Part shown: positions 1 through 8,139 of the stretch, piece after piece
How the letters are laid out: each line of letters begins with the position of its first letter
How positions within the stretch are numbered: the first letter of the stretch is position 1
Source of the DNA: an uncultured Desulfuromonas sp.
GTDB lineage: Bacteria; Desulfobacterota; Desulfuromonadia; Desulfuromonadales; Desulfuromonadaceae
DNA: 64,000 nucleotides
Reading direction: 5' to 3'
Assembly: GCF_963678835.1 (NCBI RefSeq)
Contig: NZ_OY787469.1
Coordinates: 496,001-560,000 of the forward strand
Notes under the pieces: model-generated
Told to the model about the DNA's origin: nothing
Databases searched by the model: none
Seen by the model: only the letters and a program-made list of their open reading frames with translations
Position numbers and translations under genes: made by a program

Positions 1-1183
1 GAGACCACTGCTTGTCAGGTTCTTTATTCGGCTGAACTGACTGTGTTCTCAATTCTGCAATTTCTGACAAGCGACCGCCCTCCCACCCCTCAGGAATCCA
101 CCCCATCTCATCACTTAAGACAAAGCTGCTCGGGAACTGCTTTTGAATCGCTTCGGGGAGAGGTTTGCGCTGGTCGCCAAGGGTGGCTCGCACCTCGGCT
201 CTGACTTTCAGCTCGTCGGGGATGGGGTTGCCTGCGGCAAGGGCGTTGTCAATCACCGGATCGAAATCGACAAACCAGCTCTTGAACAGCGCCTGCGCCA
301 TCGCCTCCAGCGTGGCGTTCATCTGGCGGTTGAGTTCGATTTTGTCGTCGAGGGTTTTCAGGGCCCACGCAATTGCCTTTTGATCCTGGGGTGGTGGGAA
401 AGAAATCTTCAAGCGATTGATCATTTCATTATTAAGGCTCGCCCTTGTAGACATTGTTGAAAATGCCAACATCTCATTTCTAAACCTAGGGCTTCGAAGA
501 AAATATCCAACATATTCTGGAACCAGTTGGTTGTTTTTTTTAGGTCGCAGGCGCTTGGTAAAACCGTTGAAGGTCGCATGAGGATAGTCTTTCAGGGCGA
601 CACTGCTCATGCCTAACTCATCCATTGTCTCACTTGTTCTTGTGAGAAACACGTCTCCACGCTTAACTGAACACTTCCTTTGTTCCTGTGTGCTAGATTC
701 GACCAACTCAGTCAATTTGTCCGGTACGAAATAGTTATTAAAAACATCTTTAAATGCTAAAAACGGGAAGCCGGACCCGAAGTCTTTTGCTGGCTTGGAG
801 AGCCCTGAGCTGATTTCATATAAATCTGTGAGATATTCTTCTTGCCACTCTCCACTAACTGCTTTTTCTGACTTCTCTACTAAAACGACATGTTCTGCTT
901 CAATATTTTCCCTGAATTTCTCCGGCACCTCATCCCAAACAAAGAAATCCACTCGAAAGGGCAAACTGCTTTCTTCAAATGCTTCACGCAGGAAAGAAAC
1001 ATCAGATTTTTGGTCGGGCCTGACAAAGGCCACTAAATCGAGATCGGAGTCGGGTCGAGAGGTCCACTTGACCCGAGAGCCGTAGGCCCACACCTCAGTA
1101 TTTGGCAAATGGATTTTCAATAACGTCAACAGCTCGTTGCGTTGAGACGGTGTTAAATCGATTGAGACGTTCGAAGTTGTCAT
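1..1183 (-). CDS. hsdS: Fusion of MNT nucleotidyltransferase domain to type I restriction specificity subunit HsdS (partial, runs off left edge)
   Basis: Reading the minus strand from the ATG at 1183 gives one open frame to the window edge (about 394 codons, no stop). Residues about 1-110 are an MNT-type nucleotidyltransferase: WAYGSRVKWTSRPDSDLDLV carries the GS-x10-DxD signature, and RVDFF supplies a third acidic residue. Without a break the frame continues into HsdS: ISSGLSKPAKDFGSGFPFL begins a target-recognition domain, GDVFLTRTSETMDELGMSSV and MSTRASLNNEMINRL are typical of this S-subunit family, and LDDKIELNRQMNATLEAMAQ is the central conserved coiled coil. A second recognition domain starts near the edge (EMGWIPEGWE). 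The start overlaps the HEPN stop by one base (TAATG), so translation is probably coupled. HsdS selects the DNA target. The fused MNT half would be expected to modify or neutralise the HEPN partner, which is inference. Confidence 0.9.
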   Translation of the reverse strand, partial: MTTSNVSIDLTPSQRNELLTLLKIHLPNTEVWAYGSRVKWTSRPDSDLDLVAFVRPDQKSDVSFLREAFEESSLPFRVDFFVWDEVPEKFRENIEAEHVVLVEKSEKAVSGEWQEEYLTDLYEISSGLSKPAKDFGSGFPFLAFKDVFNNYFVPDKLTELVESSTQEQRKCSVKRGDVFLTRTSETMDELGMSSVALKDYPHATFNGFTKRLRPKKNNQLVPEYVGYFLRSPRFRNEMLAFSTMSTRASLNNEMINRLKISFPPPQDQKAIAWALKTLDDKIELNRQMNATLEAMAQALFKSWFVDFDPVIDNALAAGNPIPDELKVRAEVRATLGDQRKPLPEAIQKQFPSSFVLSDEMGWIPEGWEGGRLSEIAELRTQSVQPNKEPDKQWS

Positions 1184-1599
1184 TATTCCCAACTCTGGCC
1201 ACTCATGGTTTGATATAGACCTAAAGCATCGTCTATAAAATCGCCCATCAGTTCTAAAGCAGCCAGGGCTTTTTCACCGCTGTAGTCATGTGAGGTTGCT
1301 ATGCGCAAGTCAGCATATTTAAGCCATTGCTCAATTGTTGATGCAAACAATTGATTCTCGTTTGCTATTTTGAAAATTGGTTTTGGACTATTTGGAACCT
1401 CCGGCAATCCAAGTTCTTCCGACAGATAGCGCTTGAGAACTTTCCACATGCAGTCGTAGCAGGTTTCAAAACGTTGAATAACCGATTCGGCTACAGCTTC
1501 TTGTATCAACTCTGGCAGATTCTTATCTATTGTCGAATAATTTTCATATTGTACTTCTAGGTGCTTAAGTGATTTCTGAAATTTGTCGTATTCAATCAT
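1183..1599 (-). CDS. HEPN-domain protein (HI0074-like nucleotidyltransferase partner, putative toxin)
   Basis: 138 codons. The start chosen is the ATG at 1599, which overlaps the hsdM stop (ATGATTGA) and has GGGAGAG just upstream; a TTG at 1620 would add seven residues. The helical protein resembles the HI0074 'nucleotidyltransferase substrate-binding' HEPN family: RFETCYDCMWKVLKRYL near residue 40, then the RIATSHDYS stretch holding the R-x4-H motif of RNase-type HEPN proteins. In HEPN/MNT toxin-antitoxin pairs the MNT protein adds nucleotides to the HEPN toxin. Here the MNT partner is the N-terminal domain of the next gene, HsdS. The gene sits between hsdM and hsdS with overlaps at both ends, so it is part of the restriction operon and not an insertion of a free module. 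RNase activity is not shown by the sequence alone. Confidence 0.85.
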   Translation of the reverse strand: MIEYDKFQKSLKHLEVQYENYSTIDKNLPELIQEAVAESVIQRFETCYDCMWKVLKRYLSEELGLPEVPNSPKPIFKIANENQLFASTIEQWLKYADLRIATSHDYSGEKALAALELMGDFIDDALGLYQTMSGQSWE

Positions 1600-3193
1600 T
1601 AGTGACTCTCCCATATCCAAGTACCTTCAAGTTCTTTCGAATCACTTCATCAAGTTTTTCGGACTCCTCCATCTGCCGATAAAGGGCCTGGGTCAGGTCG
1701 GCCATCTTCTCCTCAAAGGGGATGCCGTCATCTTCGATCTCGGCCGCACCGACATAACGCCCCGGTGTCAGAACATAGTCGTTGTTCCTGATCTCCGCCA
1801 GCGTCACTGCCTTGCAGAAGCCAGGTTTGTCCTCATAGCCACCATCTTTCGATTCACCCCTCCACGCATGGTAGGTGCGGGCGATCTCGGCGATGTCGTC
1901 CGCGGTTAGTTCCTTGTGGGTGCGATCCACCATGGTGCCCATGTTGCGAGCATCGATGAACAGGGTTTCACTCTTGCGGTCGCGGTGGTTGCTGTCGGTG
2001 TGCCCCTCGACCACCTGCGCCTTTTTGTTCTTGGTCAAAAACCACAAGCAGACCGGAATCTGGGTGGTGTAGAAGAGCTGCCCCGGCAGGGCGATCATGC
2101 AATCGACCAGATCGTTCTCGATGATCTTCCGGCGGATTGCGCCCTCAGCCGAGGTGTTGGTGGACATGGAGCCGTTGGCCAGAACGAACCCGGCCACGCC
2201 GTTCTGCGACAGCTTGGAAATCATATGCAGAATCCAGCCGTAGTTGGCGTTGCCTGTCGGCGGTACTTCATACCCGGCCCAGCGCGGGTCACTGGTCAGC
2301 TCGTCGGCTGCGCGCCATTTCTTCAGGTTGAAGGGCGGGTTGGCCATGATGAAGTCGGCCTTGAGGTCTTCGTGCTGATCCTTGAAGAAGGTATCGGCCG
2401 GTACGTCGCCGAGGTTGCCGGCGATCCCCCGGATGGCGAGGTTCATCTTGGCCAGCTTGTAGGTGGTGGCGGTCAGCTCCTGGCCGTAGATGGAGACATC
2501 CTTCTTGTTGCCCTGGTGGCTCTCCACGAACCTCACAGACTGAACGAACATGCCGCCCGACCCGCAGCAGGGGTCGTAGATTTTTCCTTTGTAGGGTTCG
2601 ATCATCTCGGCGATCAGGTTGACCACGCACTTGGGGGTATAGAACTCGCCACCGCCTTTGCCTTCGGTCGCGGCGAACTTGCCGAGGAAGTATTCATAGA
2701 CCCGCCCGACGATATCCTCTTCCTCGCCGGTATCATCTCGTCGCTCGACGGTGTCGATGTTGTTAATCGAGTCGATCAACGCAGCCAGCTTGCTGACATC
2801 GATCCCGAGGCGCGAGAAGTAGTTATCCGGCAACGCTCCCCGCAGCGCCTTGTTGTTCTTCTCCACCGTATGCAGAGCGGTATCGATCTTCACCGCAATA
2901 TCGTCCTGCTTGGCGTGCTTCTGGATGGTTGACCAGCGCGACTGTTCGGGCAGGTAGAAGACGTTCTTCATGGTGTAGAAATCGACCATGTCGAGGTACG
3001 CCTCTTTCCCCTCGGCGATCAGTTCCTTTTTGCGCTCCTCGAACTTGTCGCTGACGAACTTGAGGAAGATCAGGCTGAGGACGACGTGCTTGTATTCGGA
3101 CGACTCGACGGATCCACGCAGTTTGTCGGCGGTGTCCCAGAGGGTCTGTTCAAACGATTTCTGTTTTTTCGGTGCGGCGGACTTTTGGGCCAT
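1592..3193 (-). CDS. hsdM: Type I restriction-modification system DNA methyltransferase subunit HsdM
   Basis: 533 aa, normal length for HsdM. The N-terminal helical domain begins FEQTLWDTADKLRGSVES. The S-adenosylmethionine motif I is YDPCCGSGGMFVQS after GEFYTPKCVVNLIAEMIEP, and the catalytic motif IV of N6-adenine methylases is MANPPFN. With HsdS it methylates adenine in a bipartite target; with HsdR it would restrict. It is the first of three overlapping minus-strand genes (hsdM, HEPN, MNT-hsdS). An hsdR gene is not visible here and would have to lie left of the window. AAGGAA lies about 12 bases before the ATG. Confidence 0.95.
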   Translation of the reverse strand: MAQKSAAPKKQKSFEQTLWDTADKLRGSVESSEYKHVVLSLIFLKFVSDKFEERKKELIAEGKEAYLDMVDFYTMKNVFYLPEQSRWSTIQKHAKQDDIAVKIDTALHTVEKNNKALRGALPDNYFSRLGIDVSKLAALIDSINNIDTVERRDDTGEEEDIVGRVYEYFLGKFAATEGKGGGEFYTPKCVVNLIAEMIEPYKGKIYDPCCGSGGMFVQSVRFVESHQGNKKDVSIYGQELTATTYKLAKMNLAIRGIAGNLGDVPADTFFKDQHEDLKADFIMANPPFNLKKWRAADELTSDPRWAGYEVPPTGNANYGWILHMISKLSQNGVAGFVLANGSMSTNTSAEGAIRRKIIENDLVDCMIALPGQLFYTTQIPVCLWFLTKNKKAQVVEGHTDSNHRDRKSETLFIDARNMGTMVDRTHKELTADDIAEIARTYHAWRGESKDGGYEDKPGFCKAVTLAEIRNNDYVLTPGRYVGAAEIEDDGIPFEEKMADLTQALYRQMEESEKLDEVIRKNLKVLGYGRVTND

Positions 3194-3270
3194 TATGTGA
3201 TGGTTCCTTATCGGTGTCGTGATTTGGTCTGGAAAATGTTGATGAACACGGTTGTTGATTTTTACGCCAA

Positions 3271-3323
3271 CAGGATGTTGAAACCGTCCATCTATGGGTT
3301 CACAGTCTGTTTTTCAACAGCCT
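3271..3323 (-). repeat. Family-2 MITE-like repeat, short deleted copy
   Basis: Ends CAGGATGTTGAAA and TTTTTCAACAGCCT are inverted versions of each other and match the ends of the longer copy at 28175-28325; the inner CCGTCCAT...CACAGTCTG also matches. The rest of 3194-3465 shows no gene. Confidence 0.65.
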
Positions 3324-3465
3324 ACAGAATCAACTCATAACGATACGCTTTTTCAACTTAATATTCAATAATTCTAATGGCTTTGTTGGAGGCGTTTCTC
3401 TCTGTGCATGTTGTGGTGAACTCAGGACAAAACATGTGGAGCTGGAGAAACTGATTGAAGGGTTG

Positions 3466-3726
3466 CTACGTCGTTTTCTCCCTAACTAAGTGCCACTTGT
3501 CCGCAGTTTTCAACTTCTTAATCGCCGCTTCGCGGCGACTGGCCGAGGAACGGCTGTGGCCGGATTCGTGGTAGACAACCTCAACCGGTTCGTGGCCGCG
3601 AAAATAGCGCGCACCGCGGCCGCCGGCGTGTTGGGCAAAGCGCCGTTCAAGATCGGTGGTGATGCCGGTGTACAGGGAGTTGTCGCGGCAGCGGATGATG
3701 TAGACCAGCCAGTTGTCAGCAGTCAT
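3466..3726 (-). CDS. GIY-YIG nuclease superfamily protein (UPF0213/YhbQ-like)
   Basis: 86 aa, full length for the small GIY-YIG family. WLVYIIRCRDNSLYTGITTD gives the VYII...YTGIT form of the GIY-YIG core. Arg in DLERRFAQH and the later HESGHSRSSASRREAAIKKL helix match family positions. The domain cuts DNA in many proteins, but these stand-alone small members have no settled role. A possible start two codons later does not change the domain. It lies alone between the restriction operon and an unknown gene. Confidence 0.9.
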   Translation of the reverse strand: MTADNWLVYIIRCRDNSLYTGITTDLERRFAQHAGGRGARYFRGHEPVEVVYHESGHSRSSASRREAAIKKLKTADKWHLVREKTT

Positions 3727-3780
3727 TGATTCGTAACAAGGAACTCCCGGCGAAACAAGCGCCTCGCCGGGAAAAAGAGA

Positions 3781-4242
3781 TCAGGCTTCGGCCGCCTGTT
3801 TTTTAATGGTGTCGAGCTCGCTCTCATCGATTTCACCCATCCACAGTGCCGTGGCCAGGTACAGATCGAGAAGGGGCCACTCTTTATATTCGGTAGCCAG
3901 TTGCACATAAATGCCGATGCGGGTGGCCTCTTCTTCGTTGCCGGCCCCTTTGAGCATAGCCAGATACTCTTCGTTAACTTCAGGATCCAGTTCGGTGAAG
4001 TAGGCGACCAACACGTCCGCGGCAAGAGCACCCTGGGCCGCTTTAAACAGGGCGCCGTCAAAGCGTGAAGCGGTACCTGCTTTGCGGTTGAGTAAAGATT
4101 CTTGACGAAAGCTTCTCAGTCCGGCAGCTTCAACCCAGTGGGCAAAAATTTGCGGTTGGCGCTTGGCCAGACCACGGCTGATTTTGAGTTTCTTTTTTTC
4201 ATCCAGTGCCTGCCAGGCACGTTGTACAGATTCGGGAACCAT
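3781..4242 (-). CDS. Conserved-looking protein of unknown function
   Basis: 153 codons from the ATG at 4242, preferred over an ATG 15 bases upstream because AAAGG lies 8 bases before it. The protein is soluble and mostly helical, with no signal peptide or membrane segment. It starts MVPESVQRAWQALDEKKKLK and has an acidic second half (ELDPEVNEEYLAML, MGEIDESELDTIKK). I do not recognise a domain. Codon use resembles its neighbours and the frame is clean, so it is likely a real gene. It ends 54 bases before the GIY-YIG gene, so the two could be cotranscribed. Confidence 0.7.
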   Translation of the reverse strand: MVPESVQRAWQALDEKKKLKISRGLAKRQPQIFAHWVEAAGLRSFRQESLLNRKAGTASRFDGALFKAAQGALAADVLVAYFTELDPEVNEEYLAMLKGAGNEEEATRIGIYVQLATEYKEWPLLDLYLATALWMGEIDESELDTIKKQAAEA

Positions 4243-4489
4243 AATAACGCCTTTCATCTCAAAGTGTCACAGAGGGGAGGATATGTTAAGGTGGCCATCC
4301 GGCAACACCGGGGAACTATGCCATCAACCGCCCATGGCGACAAGACCAATTAAGCGGTCGGTTAAAAAATCATGAAATGAGTGTCTAACGGGCCGTTGCT
4401 AACCGGCCAATAAAGCCTATGAACGGGCAGCTAAAATTGACGACGAGCTGGTAAGCTCTTGATTTTGTATGTCGTTAAAGGAGTTTTAG

Positions 4490-5005
4490 GTGAAACAGGT
4501 ACTGCCGATCCAGTGTCTCTATGCATTTGATCAGACCGTATGGCTCGAATTTGCTCGTGCTCATTATGCCAATCAACCCGGCGTGCGCTGGCGTGCTGTT
4601 TTGAGTGTGATGTGTGTCGTGGCCGGGTGTGCCGGTGTGGCGGGATACTATCCGAATAAAATCAGCGCCATGTTGCTCTTGCTCACGGGATTTATCGGCT
4701 TGTCGGCAACCAACCTGCTGGCTTTGCGCCGGGTCGGACAGGCGCGGCGGCATCCGTTTTTCGGTAAGATGGTCACTGTGATCATCGATGACGATGAGGT
4801 CACGTTGCGCTGCGGTGATCAGGGCATGGTGCAACCCTGGCAGAACTTCACCCGCTATCGGCAGGTGAAAGCTGGGATGCTGCTCTATTACGGGCCGGAC
4901 AGCTTCATCATGATTCCGCAGTCGGCGTTATCCGATACCGCTTGGAAAACCGTGGTCGAGGTGCTGAAGAAAAATGAGGTTGTCGCCCTGTCAGGCCGGA
5001 TCTGA
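4490..5005 (+). CDS. YcxB-like small membrane protein
   Basis: 171 codons starting with GTG; AAAGGAG sits 6 bases before it. Two membrane segments are visible at residues about 36-55 (AVLSVMCVVAGCAGVAGYY) and 58-76. They are followed by a soluble C-terminal domain with DDDEVTLRCGDQGMVQPWQN, FTRYRQVKAGMLLYYGPDSF and MIPQSALSD, the pattern of the YcxB-like C-terminal domain. No enzymatic role is known for this family. Its 3' end overlaps the convergent gene by 15 bases. Confidence 0.75.
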   Translation: MKQVLPIQCLYAFDQTVWLEFARAHYANQPGVRWRAVLSVMCVVAGCAGVAGYYPNKISAMLLLLTGFIGLSATNLLALRRVGQARRHPFFGKMVTVIIDDDEVTLRCGDQGMVQPWQNFTRYRQVKAGMLLYYGPDSFIMIPQSALSDTAWKTVVEVLKKNEVVALSGRI

Positions 5006-5371
5006 GGCAACAGGCGCTGCCAACAGAGCCTCAGCCTCTTCGACAGATGTGGCTTCTTCAATGGTATAGCGGGCAAACTGCTGGCTCGCTGCATTGGCTT
5101 GACACTGGAAAACACTGTCACTGACGATGCGGATCACCCGACCGACCTGATGGGTGGAAAGGGCCGTCATTACTTCCTGGAATAGGGGGAGACCGCTGAT
5201 ATAACCACAATCCGCCTGGCTCATATCATTAATGACGTGAAAGCCGTCCTCCAAGTGCTCCAGTGCGGCCAACATTTCTTTATTGATGGCTTGGGCATCC
5301 TCGGCGTCAATCACGCCACTGAGGGTAATATACAAATGATTTTTGACGCTATCCGTACGAATCTCATGCAT
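4991..5371 (-). CDS. STAS/SpoIIAA-like domain protein
   Basis: 126 aa. The layout resembles the SpoIIAA-like STAS fold: a first beta strand (HEIRTDSVKNHLYITLSGVI), then DAEDAQAINKEMLAALEHL, a core strand FHVINDMSQADC, and VGRVIRIVSDSVFQCQANAAS. The phosphorylatable serine of anti-sigma-factor antagonists is not clearly present, so a direct partner-switching role is doubtful. No signal peptide. Convergent with and overlapping the YcxB-like gene. Confidence 0.6.
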   Translation of the reverse strand: MHEIRTDSVKNHLYITLSGVIDAEDAQAINKEMLAALEHLEDGFHVINDMSQADCGYISGLPLFQEVMTALSTHQVGRVIRIVSDSVFQCQANAASQQFARYTIEEATSVEEAEALLAAPVASDPA

Positions 5372-5441
5372 AAAGCCGATCCAGAAAAGGGTTACTCTTC
5401 AGTGTGCGCCGTATGACGGCGCTGTCAAGCTTTGGACGGAA

Positions 5442-5478
5442 AAAAGGGAACATGCCCGATGACATGTTCCCTTTTTTT
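5442..5478 (-). terminator. Rho-independent terminator of the YeeE/YedE pair
   Basis: An inverted repeat of about 13 bp (AAAAGGGAACATG / CATGTTCCCTTTT) with an 8-base loop lies 25 bases past the yeeE-like stop on the minus strand. It is flanked by A and T runs, so it may work in both directions. Confidence 0.75.
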
Positions 5479-5502
5479 TGTATGTAACTTGTTGGTCGTT
5501 GT

Positions 5503-6030
5503 TTAAAGGCCCTTTTTCTCCGTCCAGGTGAAGAAGGCCACAACCGCAATAATCCATGCGGCAATGATCAACCACGCAGACACGCCAAGAACCTGAGGCA
5601 GGGTAATTTTACCGTAATTGCCCCAACTGAGAATATTGGTTTTCAAGCTCGGGTAGACCTCCGCGTAGGCCGCTGCACCGACCAACATGCCGAGAATTGC
5701 CCAAATAGCGTGAAAGCGCCCTTCGGCCAGAGCCCCAACGGATGTGCCGGGGCAGAAACCGGCGATTGCCCAGCCAACACCAAAGATCAATCCGCCGATG
5801 ATGACGGCCCCGACATGGGTTGCTTTCAGACTCAGGCTGATCAGTCCCGCAGCATGGCAGGCGTAGATGCCGACCATCCCGACAATGACCGCTGTGGCCA
5901 TGAACTTGATGATCGTCATGTCTTTAAGCAGCAGAAAGCCAACCTGGCGTTCAAAGCGCAACACCTGACCTTTTTGCAACAGGAAACCGAAGAAAAATCC
6001 GGTGATCAATCCAATAATCAGTTCCATCAT
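5503..6030 (-). CDS. YeeE/YedE family half-transporter protein B (sulfur-compound transport)
   Basis: 175 aa integral membrane protein with about five hydrophobic segments. It starts MMELIIGLITGFFFGFLLQKG and carries the family signature FCPGTSVGALAEGR, with the conserved Cys in the CPGT motif. YeeE/YedE proteins move thiosulfate or related sulfur or selenium species through the inner membrane. Many bacteria encode the pore as two half-length genes, as here. Its start overlaps the stop of the upstream half by four bases (ATGA), so the two are translationally coupled. Confidence 0.85.
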   Translation of the reverse strand: MMELIIGLITGFFFGFLLQKGQVLRFERQVGFLLLKDMTIIKFMATAVIVGMVGIYACHAAGLISLSLKATHVGAVIIGGLIFGVGWAIAGFCPGTSVGALAEGRFHAIWAILGMLVGAAAYAEVYPSLKTNILSWGNYGKITLPQVLGVSAWLIIAAWIIAVVAFFTWTEKKGL

Positions 6031-6566
6031 TGTCCTCCTTTCCCGTAAAGTAAGCGTGCCGTGATGATGCCGCCGACCATGAAAAAGACCAGAGCCAGCA
6101 GACTACTGACCGACAGCTGCATGTTGCCGGAAAGACCATGACCGCTGGGGCAGCCACCGGCCATCCGCGCACCGAACAATAGGATCGCCCCGCCGATAAA
6201 GGCACCAACGCCCCGTTTCAGGGCGCTGTTGCCAAACCGCTCCCGCCAGATCGGCGGTACCGATTCACTTTTAGCGCTGCCTCCCAGACGCGAGGAGATA
6301 AAGGCTCCGGCAAAGATGCCGAGGACAAAGAGCATCTGCCAGTCCACTTTGACCTTTTTGCTCTGGAAATAGGCGTTATCCGCGACGTGCTGTGGCGCCA
6401 CCGCCTGTTCGATCAGGCCCGATGCACGGACAAAAGTCGTGGATGCACCAAGATATTTGCCCTTATCAAGAACAACTGTTGTGACCACGACGGACAGCAC
6501 AGCCAGAATCCCGACCAGGGCACCGGCCAGGTACGGACTCCAGGATGCTTTTCTCAGTAAACTCAT
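6027..6566 (-). CDS. YeeE/YedE family half-transporter protein A
   Basis: 179 aa membrane protein. An N-terminal hydrophobic segment (YLAGALVGILAVLSVVVTTV) is followed by a periplasmic stretch of about 60 residues, then three more hydrophobic segments. The second family signature is MAGGCPSGHGLSGNMQL, the conserved-Cys motif of the other half of YeeE. It is first in the two-gene unit ended by the hairpin at 5442. The palindrome at 6616-6631 upstream could be an operator. Confidence 0.85.
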   Translation of the reverse strand: MSLLRKASWSPYLAGALVGILAVLSVVVTTVVLDKGKYLGASTTFVRASGLIEQAVAPQHVADNAYFQSKKVKVDWQMLFVLGIFAGAFISSRLGGSAKSESVPPIWRERFGNSALKRGVGAFIGGAILLFGARMAGGCPSGHGLSGNMQLSVSSLLALVFFMVGGIITARLLYGKGGQ

Positions 6567-6615
6567 GATAGGCTCCCTCGTAGATGATTTAAATTAATGT
6601 ATCCATATATATCAC

Positions 6616-6631
6616 GACAATGATAATTGTC
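6616..6631. promoter_or_regulatory. Candidate operator, GACAAT-GATA-ATTGTC
   Basis: A perfect 6-bp inverted repeat with a 4-base centre, 50 bases upstream of the yeeE-like start and inside AT-rich sequence. The binding protein is not known. Confidence 0.4.
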
Positions 6632-6739
6632 AACCGTTTTGGTTATATTTACAGATTGACTTAAATCACTGAAATCGAAGTCTATCAGGGCGTTGAAAAA
6701 GCCACCATAGGCACCACAACGGGCATGTTTTGCTCCGTG

Positions 6740-7645
6740 CTACCCTTTACCCCGTGTCCGCGTAGTGCCGGAAGCACAATTTTTTTCAATCCACTGAATC
6801 ATCTTACCGGCCACATCGATTTCCGTGGCCGTTTCAATTCCCTCCAGACCGGGCGAGGAGTTGACCTCCATCACCACCGGGCCGTGGTTGGAACGCAGGA
6901 TATCGACACCGGCGACATTGAGGCCCATGATCTTGGCGGCGCGTACCGCCGTGGAGCGCTCTTCCGGGGTCAGCTTGACAGTCAGCACGCTGCCGCCGCG
7001 ATGCAGATTTGAGCGAAAATCACCGGCCCGGCCTTTACGCATCATCGCGGCAACCACTCTCTCGCCGACAACAAAGCAGCGGATGTCGCACGAGTTGGCT
7101 TCTTTGACGAATTCCTGCACCAGGATATTTTGCTTAAGGCCGCGGAATGCTTCGATAACGCTTTCCGCCGCGTTTTGGGTTTCAGCCAAAACCACACCGA
7201 CGCCTTGAGTGCCTTCGAGCAGTTTAACCACCAGCGGAGCGCCGCCCACCTGGGAGATCAGGTCGCCGGTAAATTTGGTGGAGTGGGCAAAGCCGGTGAC
7301 GGGCAGGCCGATCCCTTTACGGGCCAGCAACTGCAACGAGCGCAGCTTGTCACGCGAGCGGCTGATGGCCACTGACTCGTTGATGCAGAACACGCCCATC
7401 ATCTCAAATTGGCGGACAACCGCGGTGCCGTAAAAGGTGATGGATGCGCCAATGCGCGGGATGACCGCGTCAAAATCGGTCAGCTCGCGGCCTTTGTAGT
7501 GAATGGTGGGGTGATGCGAAGCGATCACCATGTAGCAGAGCAGTGGATCAATCACTTCAACGTCGTGGCCACGTTGTTTACAGGCTTCGACCAGCTTGCT
7601 GGTAGAGTAGAGGGCGGGGTTACGCGACAGAATACAAATTTTCAT
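6740..7645 (-). CDS. rimK: RimK family ATP-grasp alpha-L-glutamate ligase
   Basis: 301 aa, full length. Starts [20 protein letters not shown]. The ATP-grasp core shows [15 protein letters not shown], the glycine-rich loop [34 protein letters not shown] and the metal-binding end [17 protein letters not shown]. RimK-type enzymes add glutamates to the C terminus of ribosomal protein S6 or to other carboxylates using ATP. The start overlaps the stop of the protease-like gene upstream (AATGA) and GGGAG lies before it. It is third in an operon with a retropepsin-like protease and a desuccinylase-like hydrolase, a grouping also found in other proteobacteria. Confidence 0.93.
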   Translation of the reverse strand: MKICILSRNPALYSTSKLVEACKQRGHDVEVIDPLLCYMVIASHHPTIHYKGRELTDFDAVIPRIGASITFYGTAVVRQFEMMGVFCINESVAISRSRDKLRSLQLLARKGIGLPVTGFAHSTKFTGDLISQVGGAPLVVKLLEGTQGVGVVLAETQNAAESVIEAFRGLKQNILVQEFVKEANSCDIRCFVVGERVVAAMMRKGRAGDFRSNLHRGGSVLTVKLTPEERSTAVRAAKIMGLNVAGVDILRSNHGPVVMEVNSSPGLEGIETATEIDVAGKMIQWIEKNCASGTTRTRGKG

Positions 7646-8115
7646 TTTACATCTCCCTGGGGATAGACAGAGTTCAGGGTCTCTTTATCGGGGCGGTCAA
7701 AACAATAAGATCGACTCGGATCGACCAGCAGGTCATCCATGGCGGTGCGGCCAAGCAGCATGCGAAAGCGCATGGTTTCGCGGTTGGTCAGAGTGATTTC
7801 AATCGGCCACTGCTGGTCACCGAGGCGTACGGAGGTCTCAATAACATAGCGTTGCTCACGGTGACCGCCGGAGTCGGTCACCGTCCGCCGGTCCTTGACC
7901 ACGGCTTCACAGTTCAGCTCGGGTGTGGTGGCGCCTTGCAGGGGATGAAGACGAAATCGAACCCAGTGCTGATTGTCGCGGGTAAACTCTTCAACAAAAC
8001 AGGTATGCAATGCCGAGGTGCGGGCACCGGTGTCGATTTTGGCCTTGATCCACGGTATATTCAGTTGAGGCAGGCACAGCCATTCGCGCCATCCAACGAC
8101 CGATTGTGTTTCCAT
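7642..8115 (-). CDS. RimK/LysX-associated retropepsin-like aspartic protease (RimB-like)
   Basis: 157 aa. The family core is [17 protein letters not shown], in which the DTGA triad resembles the active site of retroviral aspartic proteases, and later [21 protein letters not shown]. Members next to rimK are reported to trim glutamate tails that RimK adds, so a counter-enzyme role is likely. No signal peptide, so cytoplasmic. GGAG lies six bases before the ATG. It sits between the other two genes of the operon and overlaps rimK. Confidence 0.88.
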   Translation of the reverse strand: METQSVVGWREWLCLPQLNIPWIKAKIDTGARTSALHTCFVEEFTRDNQHWVRFRLHPLQGATTPELNCEAVVKDRRTVTDSGGHREQRYVIETSVRLGDQQWPIEITLTNRETMRFRMLLGRTAMDDLLVDPSRSYCFDRPDKETLNSVYPQGDVK

Positions 8116-8139
8116 GGTCGCTCCTTCTTAAAACACGGG

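Noticed and set aside
1916-2932. A 338-codon open frame on the plus strand opposite hsdM
   Set aside because: It is the complement of a well-supported hsdM frame, has no recognisable domain and arises from the GC-biased third positions of hsdM.
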